From Paenibacillus algicola (lineage in GTDB: Bacteria > Bacillota > Bacilli > Paenibacillales > Paenibacillaceae), in NCBI RefSeq assembly GCF_005577435.1, contig NZ_CP040396.1:1546501-1610500 (forward strand): a DNA stretch of 64,000 bases, given 5' to 3'. Position 1 is the first letter of the stretch; each line of letters begins with the position of its first letter. A program made the translations under genes and the position numbers. The notes under the pieces are model-generated. The model was not told the DNA's origin. It saw only the letters and a list, made by a program, of their open reading frames with translations, and did not search any database. This document shows, one piece after another, positions 43,111 to 51,830 of the stretch.

Positions 43111-43659
43111 GTGGTGGAGCAGGGACTCATCAGAGCCGCTCAATCGGGCGATCGCGACGCTCTAATCACCCTATTGCGAGAAATAGAACAACATGTGTAC
43201 CGCACAGCTTACTATATTTTGAAGAACGAGCAGGATGCACTGGATGCTTCCCAGGAAGCGCTCATTCGGGTATACACCAAGATCAATTCCTATGAAGAGA
43301 AGGCTCAGTTCAAGACCTGGGTACAGCGGATTGTTACGAATATTTGTATTGACAAGTTCCGCCGCGCCAAGCCTACGGTGTCGATGGATGAGCATGATCT
43401 GGTGTTCGAGGACCGCCACAATGTGGAGCGGGAAGTAATGTCGGGATATTTGGCCCAGGACATTCAGGAGGCCATCAACCAGCTTCCCGATCACCATCGA
43501 ACGGTCATCGTCCTTCGTTATTTACAGGACTTATCTTATAGTGAAATCGCAGACTGTCTGAATCTGCCGCTAAACACGGTGAAATCGTATCTGTTCAGGG
43601 CGAGACAGCAGCTGCAGAACATGCTTCAGGAGCATCAGAAAGGTGGTGTATCAGGATGA
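43111..43659 (+). CDS. ECF (sigma-70 family) RNA polymerase sigma factor
   Basis: A 182-residue ECF sigma factor. Region 2 is visible as HVYRTAYYILKNEQDALDASQEALIRVY and FKTWVQRIVTNICIDKFRR; region 4 as LPDHHRTVIVLRYLQDLSYSEIADCLNLPLNTVKSYLFRAR. There is no region 3 or 1.1. The start is GTG 43111 (a second GTG follows at once) behind GGGAGAGGGGG. The gene overlaps its probable anti-sigma gene by four bases. It is placed between comEC and holA. It most likely responds to envelope stress; which B. subtilis ECF sigma it corresponds to is not clear. Confidence 0.93.
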   Translation: MVEQGLIRAAQSGDRDALITLLREIEQHVYRTAYYILKNEQDALDASQEALIRVYTKINSYEEKAQFKTWVQRIVTNICIDKFRRAKPTVSMDEHDLVFEDRHNVEREVMSGYLAQDIQEAINQLPDHHRTVIVLRYLQDLSYSEIADCLNLPLNTVKSYLFRARQQLQNMLQEHQKGGVSG

Positions 43660-44963
43660 ATTGCCAGCAGGTGAGGGAAGACATGCAGCGCCATCTCGAC
43701 CAGGATCTGACACCGGAGGAGACGGCAGCACTATACCGTCATATCGCGGTCTGTCCCGGCTGCGCGGAGGAGTTTCAGATGCTGAAGCTGCTATCCCGCG
43801 AGCTTGAGGATTTGCCTGCGGTCACGCCTCCGTTCAGTCTGGTGGATTCCATACTGCCTCAGCTGGATGCAATAGATCAAGCAAGAGGTCACACGCTCGC
43901 CGAAGCGGCCGGAAAGCCGGCAGAGGTGCTTCAGCCGCCTCGCCGTGCAGCTCGGAGCTCCTGGTGGAGCTCCATGGCAGGCCGTACCGCTGTCGGAGCG
44001 GCAGCAGCTCTGCTCGTACTTACGGCGTCGGTGCTGAGCTACGAGCCGAAGCAGCTTTCAGATGCAGACATTCCTTACGCTTCAAGCGTGCCGGAGGCGG
44101 TTAGTGAGAGCTCCGGAAGTATGCCGGCTGAGAATCAGAACAGCCCCGAAGAGGGCGGGACGGAGGCTTCTGCGATGGAAGCTGAGATGTTCTCTCAGAA
44201 GCTGAAGTCTGATGAGGAGCCTGACGAGAGCCCTGCTCAGGAAGAGCTTCCGCAGCAGAGTGAATCGCAGCGTGCGCCGCAGAGCCAGCCGCCGATGGAT
44301 GCAGAGCGTACGGGCTCCGCAGGCAACGGAGCCGGGGCTAATAGCCAGCCGCCGGCAGCAGACTCCCAAGCGTCCAGCCCTGAGGGAACCGGCAGCTCCG
44401 GCTCTGCAGAGAGCAGTCCGCTTAGCAATCCAGAGGAGCAAGACATGCCAGAGGACCCCGCTTTATCGCAGGGACTTTCAGATCAGTCCTTATCCGAAAC
44501 GGCCCCGCCACAGGAGCGCGAAATGCTGGGAACCATGGATGAGGAGCCGCTGCCTCCGGTAGAAGAGGATATGATCGCGGAGGAGATGGTCCCGCCCGCG
44601 AACCCCAAATACGGCATTAGTATGATGCCGGTGCAATGGCTGTCACCAGATGGAAGGTACCGGGTGCTGCTGGAAGGCGACCGTTTGGTTATATACAGTG
44701 TTCCGGCAGCGGGTGCCGAGTCGGCTCCGGTCAAGGTGCAGGAGCTGATTGTGCCGGGGGAATGGATTAGCGGACAATGGTCTGAGGACGGAAAATCCTT
44801 TGTGTACTATATTACGGCGGAGGGGACCGAGAAGAAGCGAGTGTTCTCGCTCGACAGTCTCCCGGCTGTTAAAGAGCCGAGGCCTGAATCCGAAACGGCA
44901 CCGGAAACCAAGGCGCCGGCAGAGAAGCCTTCTCAGCGTGAGGGACAGAAGGGAACGCCGTAA
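43656..44963 (+). CDS. Zinc-finger anti-sigma factor with long extracytoplasmic region
   Basis: A 435-residue membrane protein. The N-terminal anti-sigma domain has the ZAS/zf-HC2 signature, HIAVCPGC, with a Cys at residue 3. A single helix lies near residues 109-127 (TAVGAAAALLVLTASVLSY). A low-complexity Ser/Glu/Pro/Gln-rich stretch of about 170 residues follows. The last 110 residues form a beta-rich domain (SPDGRYRVLLEGDRLVIYSV and SEDGKSFVYYIT) like one or two TolB/WD-type blades, which may be the sensor. It is coupled to the sigma gene by ATGA. The C-terminal sensor is an unusual elaboration for this family. Confidence 0.82.
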   Translation: MNCQQVREDMQRHLDQDLTPEETAALYRHIAVCPGCAEEFQMLKLLSRELEDLPAVTPPFSLVDSILPQLDAIDQARGHTLAEAAGKPAEVLQPPRRAARSSWWSSMAGRTAVGAAAALLVLTASVLSYEPKQLSDADIPYASSVPEAVSESSGSMPAENQNSPEEGGTEASAMEAEMFSQKLKSDEEPDESPAQEELPQQSESQRAPQSQPPMDAERTGSAGNGAGANSQPPAADSQASSPEGTGSSGSAESSPLSNPEEQDMPEDPALSQGLSDQSLSETAPPQEREMLGTMDEEPLPPVEEDMIAEEMVPPANPKYGISMMPVQWLSPDGRYRVLLEGDRLVIYSVPAAGAESAPVKVQELIVPGEWISGQWSEDGKSFVYYITAEGTEKKRVFSLDSLPAVKEPRPESETAPETKAPAEKPSQREGQKGTP

Positions 44964-44971
44964 CAATCCGT

Positions 44972-45001
44972 ATTACTCCGTATCACGGAAGCTTTTTTTT
45001 C
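44972..45001 (+). terminator. Weak terminator after the anti-sigma gene
   Basis: A short TCCG/CGGA stem-loop is followed by AAGC and eight T residues, ten bases after the stop codon. Confidence 0.45.
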
Positions 45002-45137
45002 AAAAGTATGCACATTTTACGAGACTCGGAATAGAATGATATTAAAGCAAATGTACAATCTCACCTCGTCGTATGACCGACAGCGGGCGGTTTCTAGAGC
45101 ACGCCTCGCTGTTCGTTTATATAGATGTGTCTGGGAC

Positions 45138-45174
45138 AAAGGAGCTCTGTGCCATGAAGGCGCAGGGCTCCTTT
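45138..45174 (+). terminator. Hairpin upstream of holA
   Basis: AAAGGAGCTCTGTGCC pairs imperfectly with GCGCAGGGCTCCTTT. It lies in the 268-base gap between the anti-sigma gene and holA, and may be a terminator or a leader structure of holA. Confidence 0.45.
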
Positions 45175-45231
45175 GCGGTCTCTGTCTTTTCTGGTATAGT
45201 GTACAAAGAACAAAAAGGGGTGGATTGCAAG

Positions 45232-46251
45232 GTGGATGCCAAAGCGGCGGCTAAAGCCGTCAAGCAGGGGGAGGTTTCTCCCGTCTATCTGCTGTATGGC
45301 AGTGAGAAATATCAAATGAATGAGTTTCTATCATTTCTGGAAGCGCAGCTGGTGAGTAAAGAGGACCGGGATTTTGCGCTTATTCATATGGATCTGGGAG
45401 AATCCCCGATTCAGGCGGTAGTCGAGGAAGCGGAGACGGTGCCGTTTATGGTGCCGCGGAAGCTGATCATCGTGAGGGATGCGTCGCTGTTTACCGCGGG
45501 GAAAGAAAGCGCCAAGGTCGAGCATCGTCCGGAAACGCTGCTGACGTATCTGGATGCTCCAGCGGAGTACAGTGTTATTGTGTTTCTGGTGCCGCAGGAA
45601 AAGCTGGATGAACGCAAGAAAATTGTCAAGGCGGTAAAAAAGTCAGGCACGGCGCTCGCCTTTACGCCGCTTGGCGGTGAGGATCTGCTGAAATGGATTG
45701 AGAAGCAGGCGGCCAAGGAGGAATGCCGCTTTGAGTCCGGCGCTGCGGAGATGCTGGTCCGAAATGCAGGCACCGGTCTTCAGACACTTGCTGGTGAAGT
45801 GGACAAGCTGTGTCTGTTTGCCGGCCGGGGAGGTGTTATCACCGGCGCTGTCGTTCATCAGCTGGTGGCCCGCAGCACAGAGCAAAGTGTATTTGCTCTT
45901 GTGGAGGATATTGCGAATCTGCGGCTGAATCAGGCGCTTTCGATCTTTTACGAGCTGTTGAAGCAGCGGGAGGAGCCCATCAAGATTGCGGCACTCATTA
46001 CGAGACAGTTTCGGATTATTCTGCAGGTCAAGACCTTGTCGAGGCAAAGCTATTCCCAGCAGCAAATCGCATCCCAGCTCGGTCTGCATCCCTATGCCGT
46101 CAAGATTGCCGGTGAGCAGGCCCGCAAGTTTCAGGCCGCCAGGCTGGAGAGTATTCTAAACGAGCTGGGAGAGCTGGACTATAAGATGAAATCCGGGGCT
46201 ATGGATAAGGTGCTGGGGCTGGAGCTGTTTCTGCTGCGGCTGGGTGCCTGA
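45232..46251 (+). CDS. holA: DNA polymerase III delta subunit
   Basis: A 339-residue clamp-loader subunit that opens the beta clamp. The N-terminal AAA-like domain has VSPVYLLYGSEKYQMNEFL, and then TVPFMVPRKLIIVRDASLF with the phenylalanine-type wedge region. The C-terminal collar domain has FALVEDIANLRLNQALSIFYELL and ALITRQFRIILQVKTLS. No functional Walker A is expected in delta. The start is taken as GTG 45232 behind AAAGGGGTGG; the frame is open upstream through a hairpin region that is unlikely to be coding. In B. subtilis holA also follows comEC and precedes rpsT. Confidence 0.9.
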   Translation: MDAKAAAKAVKQGEVSPVYLLYGSEKYQMNEFLSFLEAQLVSKEDRDFALIHMDLGESPIQAVVEEAETVPFMVPRKLIIVRDASLFTAGKESAKVEHRPETLLTYLDAPAEYSVIVFLVPQEKLDERKKIVKAVKKSGTALAFTPLGGEDLLKWIEKQAAKEECRFESGAAEMLVRNAGTGLQTLAGEVDKLCLFAGRGGVITGAVVHQLVARSTEQSVFALVEDIANLRLNQALSIFYELLKQREEPIKIAALITRQFRIILQVKTLSRQSYSQQQIASQLGLHPYAVKIAGEQARKFQAARLESILNELGELDYKMKSGAMDKVLGLELFLLRLGA

Positions 46252-46299
46252 GTCCACAGTGGACACCAGAGGCGAGTCACGCCGGAATGCAAGCATACT

Positions 46300-46336
46300 A
46301 AAAACCCTGATCAGCCGAGGGCTTGTCAGGGTTTTT
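46300..46336. terminator. Bidirectional terminator between holA and rpsT
   Basis: AAAAACCCTGA and TCAGGGTTTTT form a perfect 11-bp stem with A and T runs at both ends, serving the convergent holA and rpsT genes. Confidence 0.85.
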
Positions 46337-46362
46337 CATTTACGTATAAATGAATCGCATTC

Positions 46363-46635
46363 TTACGCTTGGGAAGAAAGTGCGTTCAGTCTTTTAGCCA
46401 GACGGGACTTTTTGCGGTTCGCCGCATTTTTGTGAATCAGACCCTTAGTAACAGCTTTATCCAGCTTCTGGGAAGCGGCTTGGAAAGCAGCTTTCGCAGC
46501 TTCAACCTCCGTACCGGCCAGCGCCACGTCAGCATTCTTAACAGCTGTGCGCAGAGCGGATTTCTGGGATACGTTGAGAGCGTTGCGTTTCTCAGTTGTC
46601 TTAACGCGTTTAACCGCGGATTTAATGTTTGGCAT
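46363..46635 (-). CDS. rpsT: Small ribosomal subunit protein bS20
   Basis: A 90-residue basic protein of the 30S subunit that binds 16S rRNA early in assembly. It begins [21 protein letters not shown] and has the characteristic [25 protein letters not shown] at the C-terminus. ATG 46635 follows a perfect AGGAGGTG; an in-frame start nine bases upstream overlaps that site. It is transcribed alone, opposite to its neighbours, as in B. subtilis. Confidence 0.97.
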   Translation of the reverse strand: MPNIKSAVKRVKTTEKRNALNVSQKSALRTAVKNADVALAGTEVEAAKAAFQAASQKLDKAVTKGLIHKNAANRKKSRLAKRLNALSSQA

Positions 46636-46691
46636 TACATTCACCTCCTGTAAGGCATTTCAATAGCGCGAAATGGTTCACAACTTAAAAT

Positions 46692-46720
46692 AGTTTAGCA
46701 CGGGGGGGGACAAAAAGCAA
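46692..46720 (-). promoter_or_regulatory. Promoter of rpsT
   Basis: On the minus strand TTGCTT (46720-46715) and TAAACT (46697-46692) have a 17-base spacer that contains an unusual run of eight C residues. Confidence 0.6.
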
Positions 46721-46766
46721 TAGGATGTACGAGCAGAAGTTATGACTTTCAAAAACAGGGAGTCAC

Positions 46767-46796
46767 GCATAATCTGGACGGAACTCCCGCACACTA
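46767..46796 (+). promoter_or_regulatory. Forespore (sigma-G/sigma-F) promoter of gpr
   Basis: GCATA (46767-46771) and CACACTA (46790-46796) are separated by 18 bases. They match the sigma-G consensus GNATR-N18-CATNNTA with one deviation. The gpr start is 32 bases downstream. Confidence 0.65.
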
Positions 46797-46827
46797 GCCT
46801 CAATAAAAAGAGGAGAGTGATTCAGAC

Positions 46828-47829
46828 ATGGAGCTTGATCTGCAGCGGTATTCAGTCAGGACCGATCTTGCCGTAGAATCAAGGGAAATGCTAGCAGGTC
46901 AGGAGCCTGTGCAAATACCGGGAGTCGTAGAGAATATCCAGCAGGAGGATGGCATTCGCATCACCCGGCTGGATGTCCAGAATGAAGCAGGAGCAGAGCG
47001 CATCGGACGTGTGAAGGGACATTATATTACGCTGGAGGTACCGGAGCTCCGCAAGGGAGATACCGGGCTGCAGGAGCAGGTGGCGGCTGTGTTCGCCAGA
47101 GAGTTTGAGCAGTTTATGCAGCATATTGGCCTTGGCCCCAAATCCTCGGTGCTCATTGTGGGCTTGGGGAACTGGAATGTAACCCCGGACTCTCTAGGTC
47201 CTCTCGTTGTGGAAAATGTAATGGTCACGCGACATTATTTCGAGCTGATGCCAGATCGGGTCGCACCGGGCTACCGCCAGATCAGTGCGGTCGCACCGGG
47301 CGTGCTCGGCTTGACTGGCATTGAATCCAGCGAAATTGTTCAGGGCATCGTGGAGCGGACGCGTCCAGATGCGATTGTTGCCATAGACGCGCTGGCCTCC
47401 CGTTCGCTGGAGAGAGTCAACACCACGATACAGATTGCGGACATCGGCATTCATCCCGGCTCGGGCATCGGTAACAAGCGGCGCGGGCTCACGAAGGAAA
47501 TTCTGGGGGTGCCCTGCATCGCGATCGGCGTACCAACGGTGTGCTATGCCTCTACCATCGTTAATAATGCGATTGAGATGATGAAATCCCATTTTGCCCA
47601 GGAAACGAAGCAAAGCGGTCATATTATGGGAATGCTGCATGACATTCCGGAGCAGGAGCGGCTGGCACTCGTGAAAGAGGTGCTGGAGCCGCTGGGTCAT
47701 GATCTGATTGTAACGCCGAAGGAAATTGATGAATTCATTGAGGATATTGCCAATATTGTAGCAACGGGTCTCAATGCGGCGCTGCATGAAGCGGTAGATC
47801 CGGGCAACGCCGGGGCGTATACCCACTAA
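46828..47829 (+). CDS. gpr: GPR endopeptidase (germination protease)
   Basis: A 333-residue protease that degrades small acid-soluble spore proteins at germination. It begins MELDLQRYSVRTDLAVESREML, where the zymogen is cleaved between Arg and Thr-Asp-like positions near residue 12. The conserved catalytic-region segments are VGLGNWNVTPDSLGPLVVENV, then TRPDAIVAIDALASRSLERVNTTIQIADIGIHPGSGIGN. AGAGGAGAG precedes the ATG. The forespore promoter upstream fits its known expression in B. subtilis. It is separated from spoIIP by a terminator. Confidence 0.96.
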   Translation: MELDLQRYSVRTDLAVESREMLAGQEPVQIPGVVENIQQEDGIRITRLDVQNEAGAERIGRVKGHYITLEVPELRKGDTGLQEQVAAVFAREFEQFMQHIGLGPKSSVLIVGLGNWNVTPDSLGPLVVENVMVTRHYFELMPDRVAPGYRQISAVAPGVLGLTGIESSEIVQGIVERTRPDAIVAIDALASRSLERVNTTIQIADIGIHPGSGIGNKRRGLTKEILGVPCIAIGVPTVCYASTIVNNAIEMMKSHFAQETKQSGHIMGMLHDIPEQERLALVKEVLEPLGHDLIVTPKEIDEFIEDIANIVATGLNAALHEAVDPGNAGAYTH

Positions 47830-47851
47830 GCTGTTCTTAATTTATATAGAG

Positions 47852-47895
47852 ACCGCCTTTATGCTGCCGAACAGGCAGGGTGAAGGCGGTTTTTT
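47852..47895 (+). terminator. Terminator of gpr
   Basis: ACCGCCTT and AAGGCGGT enclose a GC-rich inner hairpin and are followed by six T residues. Confidence 0.8.
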
Positions 47896-48035
47896 GGTGT
47901 TCTATTAAAACATAGAAGAATATGATTGTCTTCCGGTTCTATCGAATCCGCGGCTCTCATAGATTGGGAGTATAAGAGAAGGGCGGACAGGCTGGCGGGA
48001 CCGGCTCTTCCGCGGATGACAGAGGAGGCAATAGG

Positions 48036-49349
48036 ATGAACAACCGTAAATTCCGAATCTGGAATATGGCCCGATTAAAGAGAAAATTGATGGAAGGCTT
48101 GAGCATGGGCCGGACGCTGGCGCTGCTAATGCTGGGCTCGCTGCTATTTTTCCTGCTGCTAGGTCTCGGAGGGATGGCTGAGAAGGGCCTGAATACTTCA
48201 CCGGTATCGACGATGAAGGGACTTGCCGCTTCCCTCTCCAGCCGTTTCTTCATGGATATGATCGGGATGGAGATGCCGCAGCTTGCACCGGAGCAGGAAG
48301 CTTCGGCGCTCTCCAGCGAGAAGGTGGCGCCGTTCGTATTTGAATTTCTGACGAATGTGAATCCGCGGGATCCCAAGAGCCTGATCGCGAGTGAGATTCC
48401 GGGGATGAAGAGCAACCAGCCGGTACCGCTGCGAAGCGGCTCTGGCAATGAACAGGGCGAGGCCCCGGCTGATTACCGGCCCGAGGTGCTGGATTCGGAG
48501 GAGCCTCCTGAAGAAAGCCCAGGCAGCAGCCCTGGGAATCCCGGCGACCCTGACGCCAACGAAACCCCGGACAAGCCTGCCGAAGGCAGCGGCTCTGCAG
48601 GGGAAGGCCAAAACAGCGGAGGCTCCTCGCCATCTCCATCACCGCAGGATCCCAAAGCGCCTTCCCAGGAGCTGAAGAAAACGGTGCTGATCTACCATTC
48701 CCACCCCCAGGAGGCGTTCAACCCGCTATTATCCAAGCAGAGCAGCAATCCTGGCTCGACCTCTCCGTCCAAAAACATCATGCTGGTAGGCAGTATGGTA
48801 GCCAAGCGGCTGGAATCCAAAGGCATCGGGACGGTGCACGATCAAAGCGATTATCAGAGCACGGTGCCGGATTATAACTGGAATTATTCCTATAAATACT
48901 CCAGGCAGACGGTCAAGACAGCTATGGCGGAGAATGAGGAGCTTACGTATCTGATAGATATTCACCGCGACTCCCAGCGTCACGGCAAAACGACGACAAA
49001 AATTAATGGTGTCAGCTACGCACAGGTTTATTTTATCATCGGTCATGGCAATCAAAACTGGCGCAAAAATGAAGAGCTCGCGAACCGGATCAATCAAAAG
49101 CTGGAGAAAAGCTATCCGGGAATTTCACGAGGCATCTGGGGAAAATCCGCAGATCAGGGCAACGGGGAGTACAACCAGTCTCTCTCACCGAACAGCATTC
49201 TGGTAGAGATCGGCGGGATTGATAATACGAAAGAAGAGCTGCAGCGCACGTCCGAGGTGCTGGCTGATATGCTGGCCGAGGTCATTTGGGAAGAGCAGCA
49301 GGCTGAGAAGGTAAACGCCTCAAAGGATGGCAGCGCCAAGCAGCCATAA
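48036..49349 (+). CDS. spoIIP: Stage II sporulation protein P
   Basis: A 437-residue membrane-anchored peptidoglycan amidase/endopeptidase of the SpoIID-SpoIIP-SpoIIM engulfment machine. The anchor helix is near residues 26-46 (TLALLMLGSLLFFLLLG). A Pro/Gly/Ser/Glu-rich linker of about 90 residues separates it from the catalytic domain, which starts at KTVLIYHSHPQEAF (zinc-binding His-Ser-His) and contains YLIDIHRDSQRHGKTT, IIGHGNQNW and SILVEIGGIDNTKEEL. Motifs are intact. In B. subtilis it is made under sigma-E after gpr, as here. The linker is richer in Gly and Pro than usual. Confidence 0.95.
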   Translation: MNNRKFRIWNMARLKRKLMEGLSMGRTLALLMLGSLLFFLLLGLGGMAEKGLNTSPVSTMKGLAASLSSRFFMDMIGMEMPQLAPEQEASALSSEKVAPFVFEFLTNVNPRDPKSLIASEIPGMKSNQPVPLRSGSGNEQGEAPADYRPEVLDSEEPPEESPGSSPGNPGDPDANETPDKPAEGSGSAGEGQNSGGSSPSPSPQDPKAPSQELKKTVLIYHSHPQEAFNPLLSKQSSNPGSTSPSKNIMLVGSMVAKRLESKGIGTVHDQSDYQSTVPDYNWNYSYKYSRQTVKTAMAENEELTYLIDIHRDSQRHGKTTTKINGVSYAQVYFIIGHGNQNWRKNEELANRINQKLEKSYPGISRGIWGKSADQGNGEYNQSLSPNSILVEIGGIDNTKEELQRTSEVLADMLAEVIWEEQQAEKVNASKDGSAKQP

Positions 49350-49400
49350 GGAAGATCGTGGCCAAGCAGATGTATACCATGAGGAAGGAGCTGAGCAGCA

Positions 49401-49787
49401 TTGTCGAAATCAGGAAAAAAGCTGGCTGCGTTCCTGCTCTGGGCGGGAGTCGGCATATTGATCGGACTGCAGCTTGGAGGTGAGGGCAGAGCCGTGCAGG
49501 ATACGGCGGCGGGTCTGCCGGCGCAGATGCAGGGATATCCGGCGGTCGAGCAGCCGGCACCAAGCCTGCAGGGAAACATCGCTGGGCCGGAACAAGAGGC
49601 CGGCTACGGCAAAGCACCCGAGCCGGCGAGGCCGAAATTTGAGCCGGTGCCGCGGGACATCCTGCTTCCGGAAGCTTCCAGTCCGCCTGCAGATGTGCTG
49701 GCCGACAAAACTGGAGGACTTCTGCAGCGGCTCTCCAATCAGAGCATTCGGTGGGTCGTCTCTTTGTTCGGATCCATCACGGATTGA
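49401..49787 (+). CDS. yqxA: YqxA-like protein (DUF3679)
   Basis: A 128-residue protein with an N-terminal membrane helix (LAAFLLWAGVGILIGLQLGG) and a Pro/Gln-rich extracytoplasmic part that ends in a short amphipathic segment (LLQRLSNQSIRWVVSLFGSITD). The start is a TTG at 49401 behind AGGAAGGAG. Family placement rests mainly on location: B. subtilis has yqxA of similar size and layout between spoIIP and lepA. Function is unknown. Confidence 0.65.
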   Translation: MSKSGKKLAAFLLWAGVGILIGLQLGGEGRAVQDTAAGLPAQMQGYPAVEQPAPSLQGNIAGPEQEAGYGKAPEPARPKFEPVPRDILLPEASSPPADVLADKTGGLLQRLSNQSIRWVVSLFGSITD

Positions 49788-49806
49788 AAATGAAGATGAC
49801 ACAGCA

Positions 49807-49835
49807 TTGCTGAGCACCCCTTCAACTGTTATAAT
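49807..49835 (+). promoter_or_regulatory. Promoter of lepA
   Basis: TTGCTG (49807-49812) and a perfect TATAAT (49830-49835) have a 17-base spacer. The lepA start codon is 38 bases downstream. Confidence 0.7.
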
Positions 49836-49873
49836 AAGTTGATTCAAACATCTGTGGTTGTTGGGGGTAAGGC

Positions 49874-51691
49874 ATGACAGACGTAGTAGCAAGACAACGA
49901 AAAATTCGTAATTTTTGTATCATTGCACATATAGACCATGGAAAATCAACGCTGGCCGACCGGATTTTGGAATTTACCGGCGCACTTTCCTCCCGGGAAA
50001 TGCAGGAGCAGGTTCTGGATCAGATGGATCTGGAGCGCGAGCGCGGCATTACGATCAAGCTGCAGGCCGTACGCCTGAATTACCGGGGTGATGACGGTGA
50101 GGAATATATCTTGAATCTTATCGACACCCCGGGACACGTCGACTTCACCTATGAAGTCTCCCGAAGCCTCGCGGCTTGCGAGGGAGCACTGCTGGTGGTG
50201 GACGCGGCTCAAGGCATCGAGGCACAGACGCTGGCGAACGTATACCTGGCGCTGGATAACAATCTCGAAATTTTGCCGGTGATCAACAAGATCGACCTGC
50301 CCAGCGCGGACCCGGAGCGGGTGAAGCAGGAAGTGGAGGACGTCATCGGCCTCGACGCCAGCGACGCCGTATTGGCTTCTGCGAAGGCAGGCATCGGCAT
50401 CAAGGAAATTCTGGAGCAGGTGGTCCAGAAGGTTCCGGCACCGTCGGGCGATGCCAGCGAGCCCTTGAAAGCGTTAATCTTTGACTCGCACTATGATCCT
50501 TACAAGGGGGTCATTGTGTATGTGCGTGTCATTGACGGCAGCATTAAATCCGGCTCCAAGATCAAGATGATGGCGACCGGGAAGACATTTGAGGTTATTG
50601 AGGTAGGCGCGTTCAAGCCCCGCATGTCCATTGTGGACGAGCTGAATGTCGGAGACGTTGGATTTATCGTGGCGGGCATTAAGTCTGTGGGCGACACCCG
50701 TGTCGGCGACACGGTCACCGACGCCAAACGACCGACCGTTCAGGCGCTTCCCGGCTACCGGAAGATCAATCCGATGGTATTCTGCGGACTGTATCCGATC
50801 GAGACCTCCGATTATAACGATCTGCGTGAGGCGCTGGAGAAGCTGCAGCTGAATGATGCATCACTGAGCTTTGAGCCGGAGACGTCGAGCGCACTGGGCT
50901 TCGGCTTCCGCTGCGGCTTCCTGGGTCTGCTCCATATGGAGATCATCCAGGAGCGGATCGAGCGGGAATTCAATATTCCGCTCATTACCACTGCACCGAG
51001 CGTAATTTACCGTATTACACTGACTAACGGTGAGCAGATGCAGATTGATAACCCGTCTCACTATCCGGAGATTGGCAAGATTGATTTTGTAGAGGAGCCT
51101 TATGTCAAAGCGGCGATTATTGTGCCCAATGATTATGTAGGCGCCATTATGGAGCTGTGTCAGGGCAAGCGCGGTGAATTCGTGAACATGGAATATCTGG
51201 ATACGACCCGGGTAACCATTACGTACCAAATTCCGCTGTCTGAAATTGTGTATGATTTCTTTGACCAGCTGAAATCCAGCACGAAGGGCTATGCGTCCTT
51301 TGATTATGAATTGTCAGGCTACCGCACCTCCAACCTTGTCAAAATGGATATTTTGCTGAATGGCGAGCAGGTGGATGCGTTGTCCTTCATCGTACACCGC
51401 GACCGCGCCTACCACCGCGGCCGGTTGATCTGTGAGAAGCTGCGGGAGCTGATTCCGCGCCAGATGTTCGAGGTGCCGATTCAGGCTTCTGTCGGGACGA
51501 AGGTTGTAGCCCGGGAGACCGTAAAGGCGATGCGCAAGAACGTCCTTGCCAAGTGCTATGGCGGTGATATTTCCCGGAAGAGAAAGCTGCTGGAGAAGCA
51601 GAAGGAAGGCAAGAAGCGCATGAAGCAGGTCGGCAGCGTCGAGGTGCCTCAGGAGGCCTTTATGGCGGTGCTGAAGATTGACGATAACTAA
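49874..51691 (+). CDS. lepA: Translation elongation factor 4 (LepA)
   Basis: A 605-residue ribosome-dependent GTPase, near-universal in bacteria. G1 is [14 protein letters not shown]3 is IDTPGHVDF, and G4 is [10 protein letters not shown]. Domains II, III and V follow as in EF-G. The unique C-terminal domain is recognised from [26 protein letters not shown] and [30 protein letters not shown]. Length is normal. It lies immediately upstream of hemW, as in B. subtilis. Confidence 0.98.
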   Translation: MTDVVARQRKIRNFCIIAHIDHGKSTLADRILEFTGALSSREMQEQVLDQMDLERERGITIKLQAVRLNYRGDDGEEYILNLIDTPGHVDFTYEVSRSLAACEGALLVVDAAQGIEAQTLANVYLALDNNLEILPVINKIDLPSADPERVKQEVEDVIGLDASDAVLASAKAGIGIKEILEQVVQKVPAPSGDASEPLKALIFDSHYDPYKGVIVYVRVIDGSIKSGSKIKMMATGKTFEVIEVGAFKPRMSIVDELNVGDVGFIVAGIKSVGDTRVGDTVTDAKRPTVQALPGYRKINPMVFCGLYPIETSDYNDLREALEKLQLNDASLSFEPETSSALGFGFRCGFLGLLHMEIIQERIEREFNIPLITTAPSVIYRITLTNGEQMQIDNPSHYPEIGKIDFVEEPYVKAAIIVPNDYVGAIMELCQGKRGEFVNMEYLDTTRVTITYQIPLSEIVYDFFDQLKSSTKGYASFDYELSGYRTSNLVKMDILLNGEQVDALSFIVHRDRAYHRGRLICEKLRELIPRQMFEVPIQASVGTKVVARETVKAMRKNVLAKCYGGDISRKRKLLEKQKEGKKRMKQVGSVEVPQEAFMAVLKIDDN

Positions 51692-51830
51692 ACCGATGAT
51701 GCAAGAGCGAGAGGGAAAGCCGATAGTATACGGCTTTCTTTTTCGTTCTATGAATAGAACTGCGTGACTCACGCTGGAGATAAGCAAGCACAGCCGCGGA
51801 CTGCGTGCCGCCAGGGAGGTAATAACTACG

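Noticed and set aside
46698..46714. Run of eight C/G residues as a possible slippery or phase-variable site
   Set aside because: It is positioned exactly in the spacer of the rpsT promoter. Variable length there could alter expression, but nothing shows that it varies.
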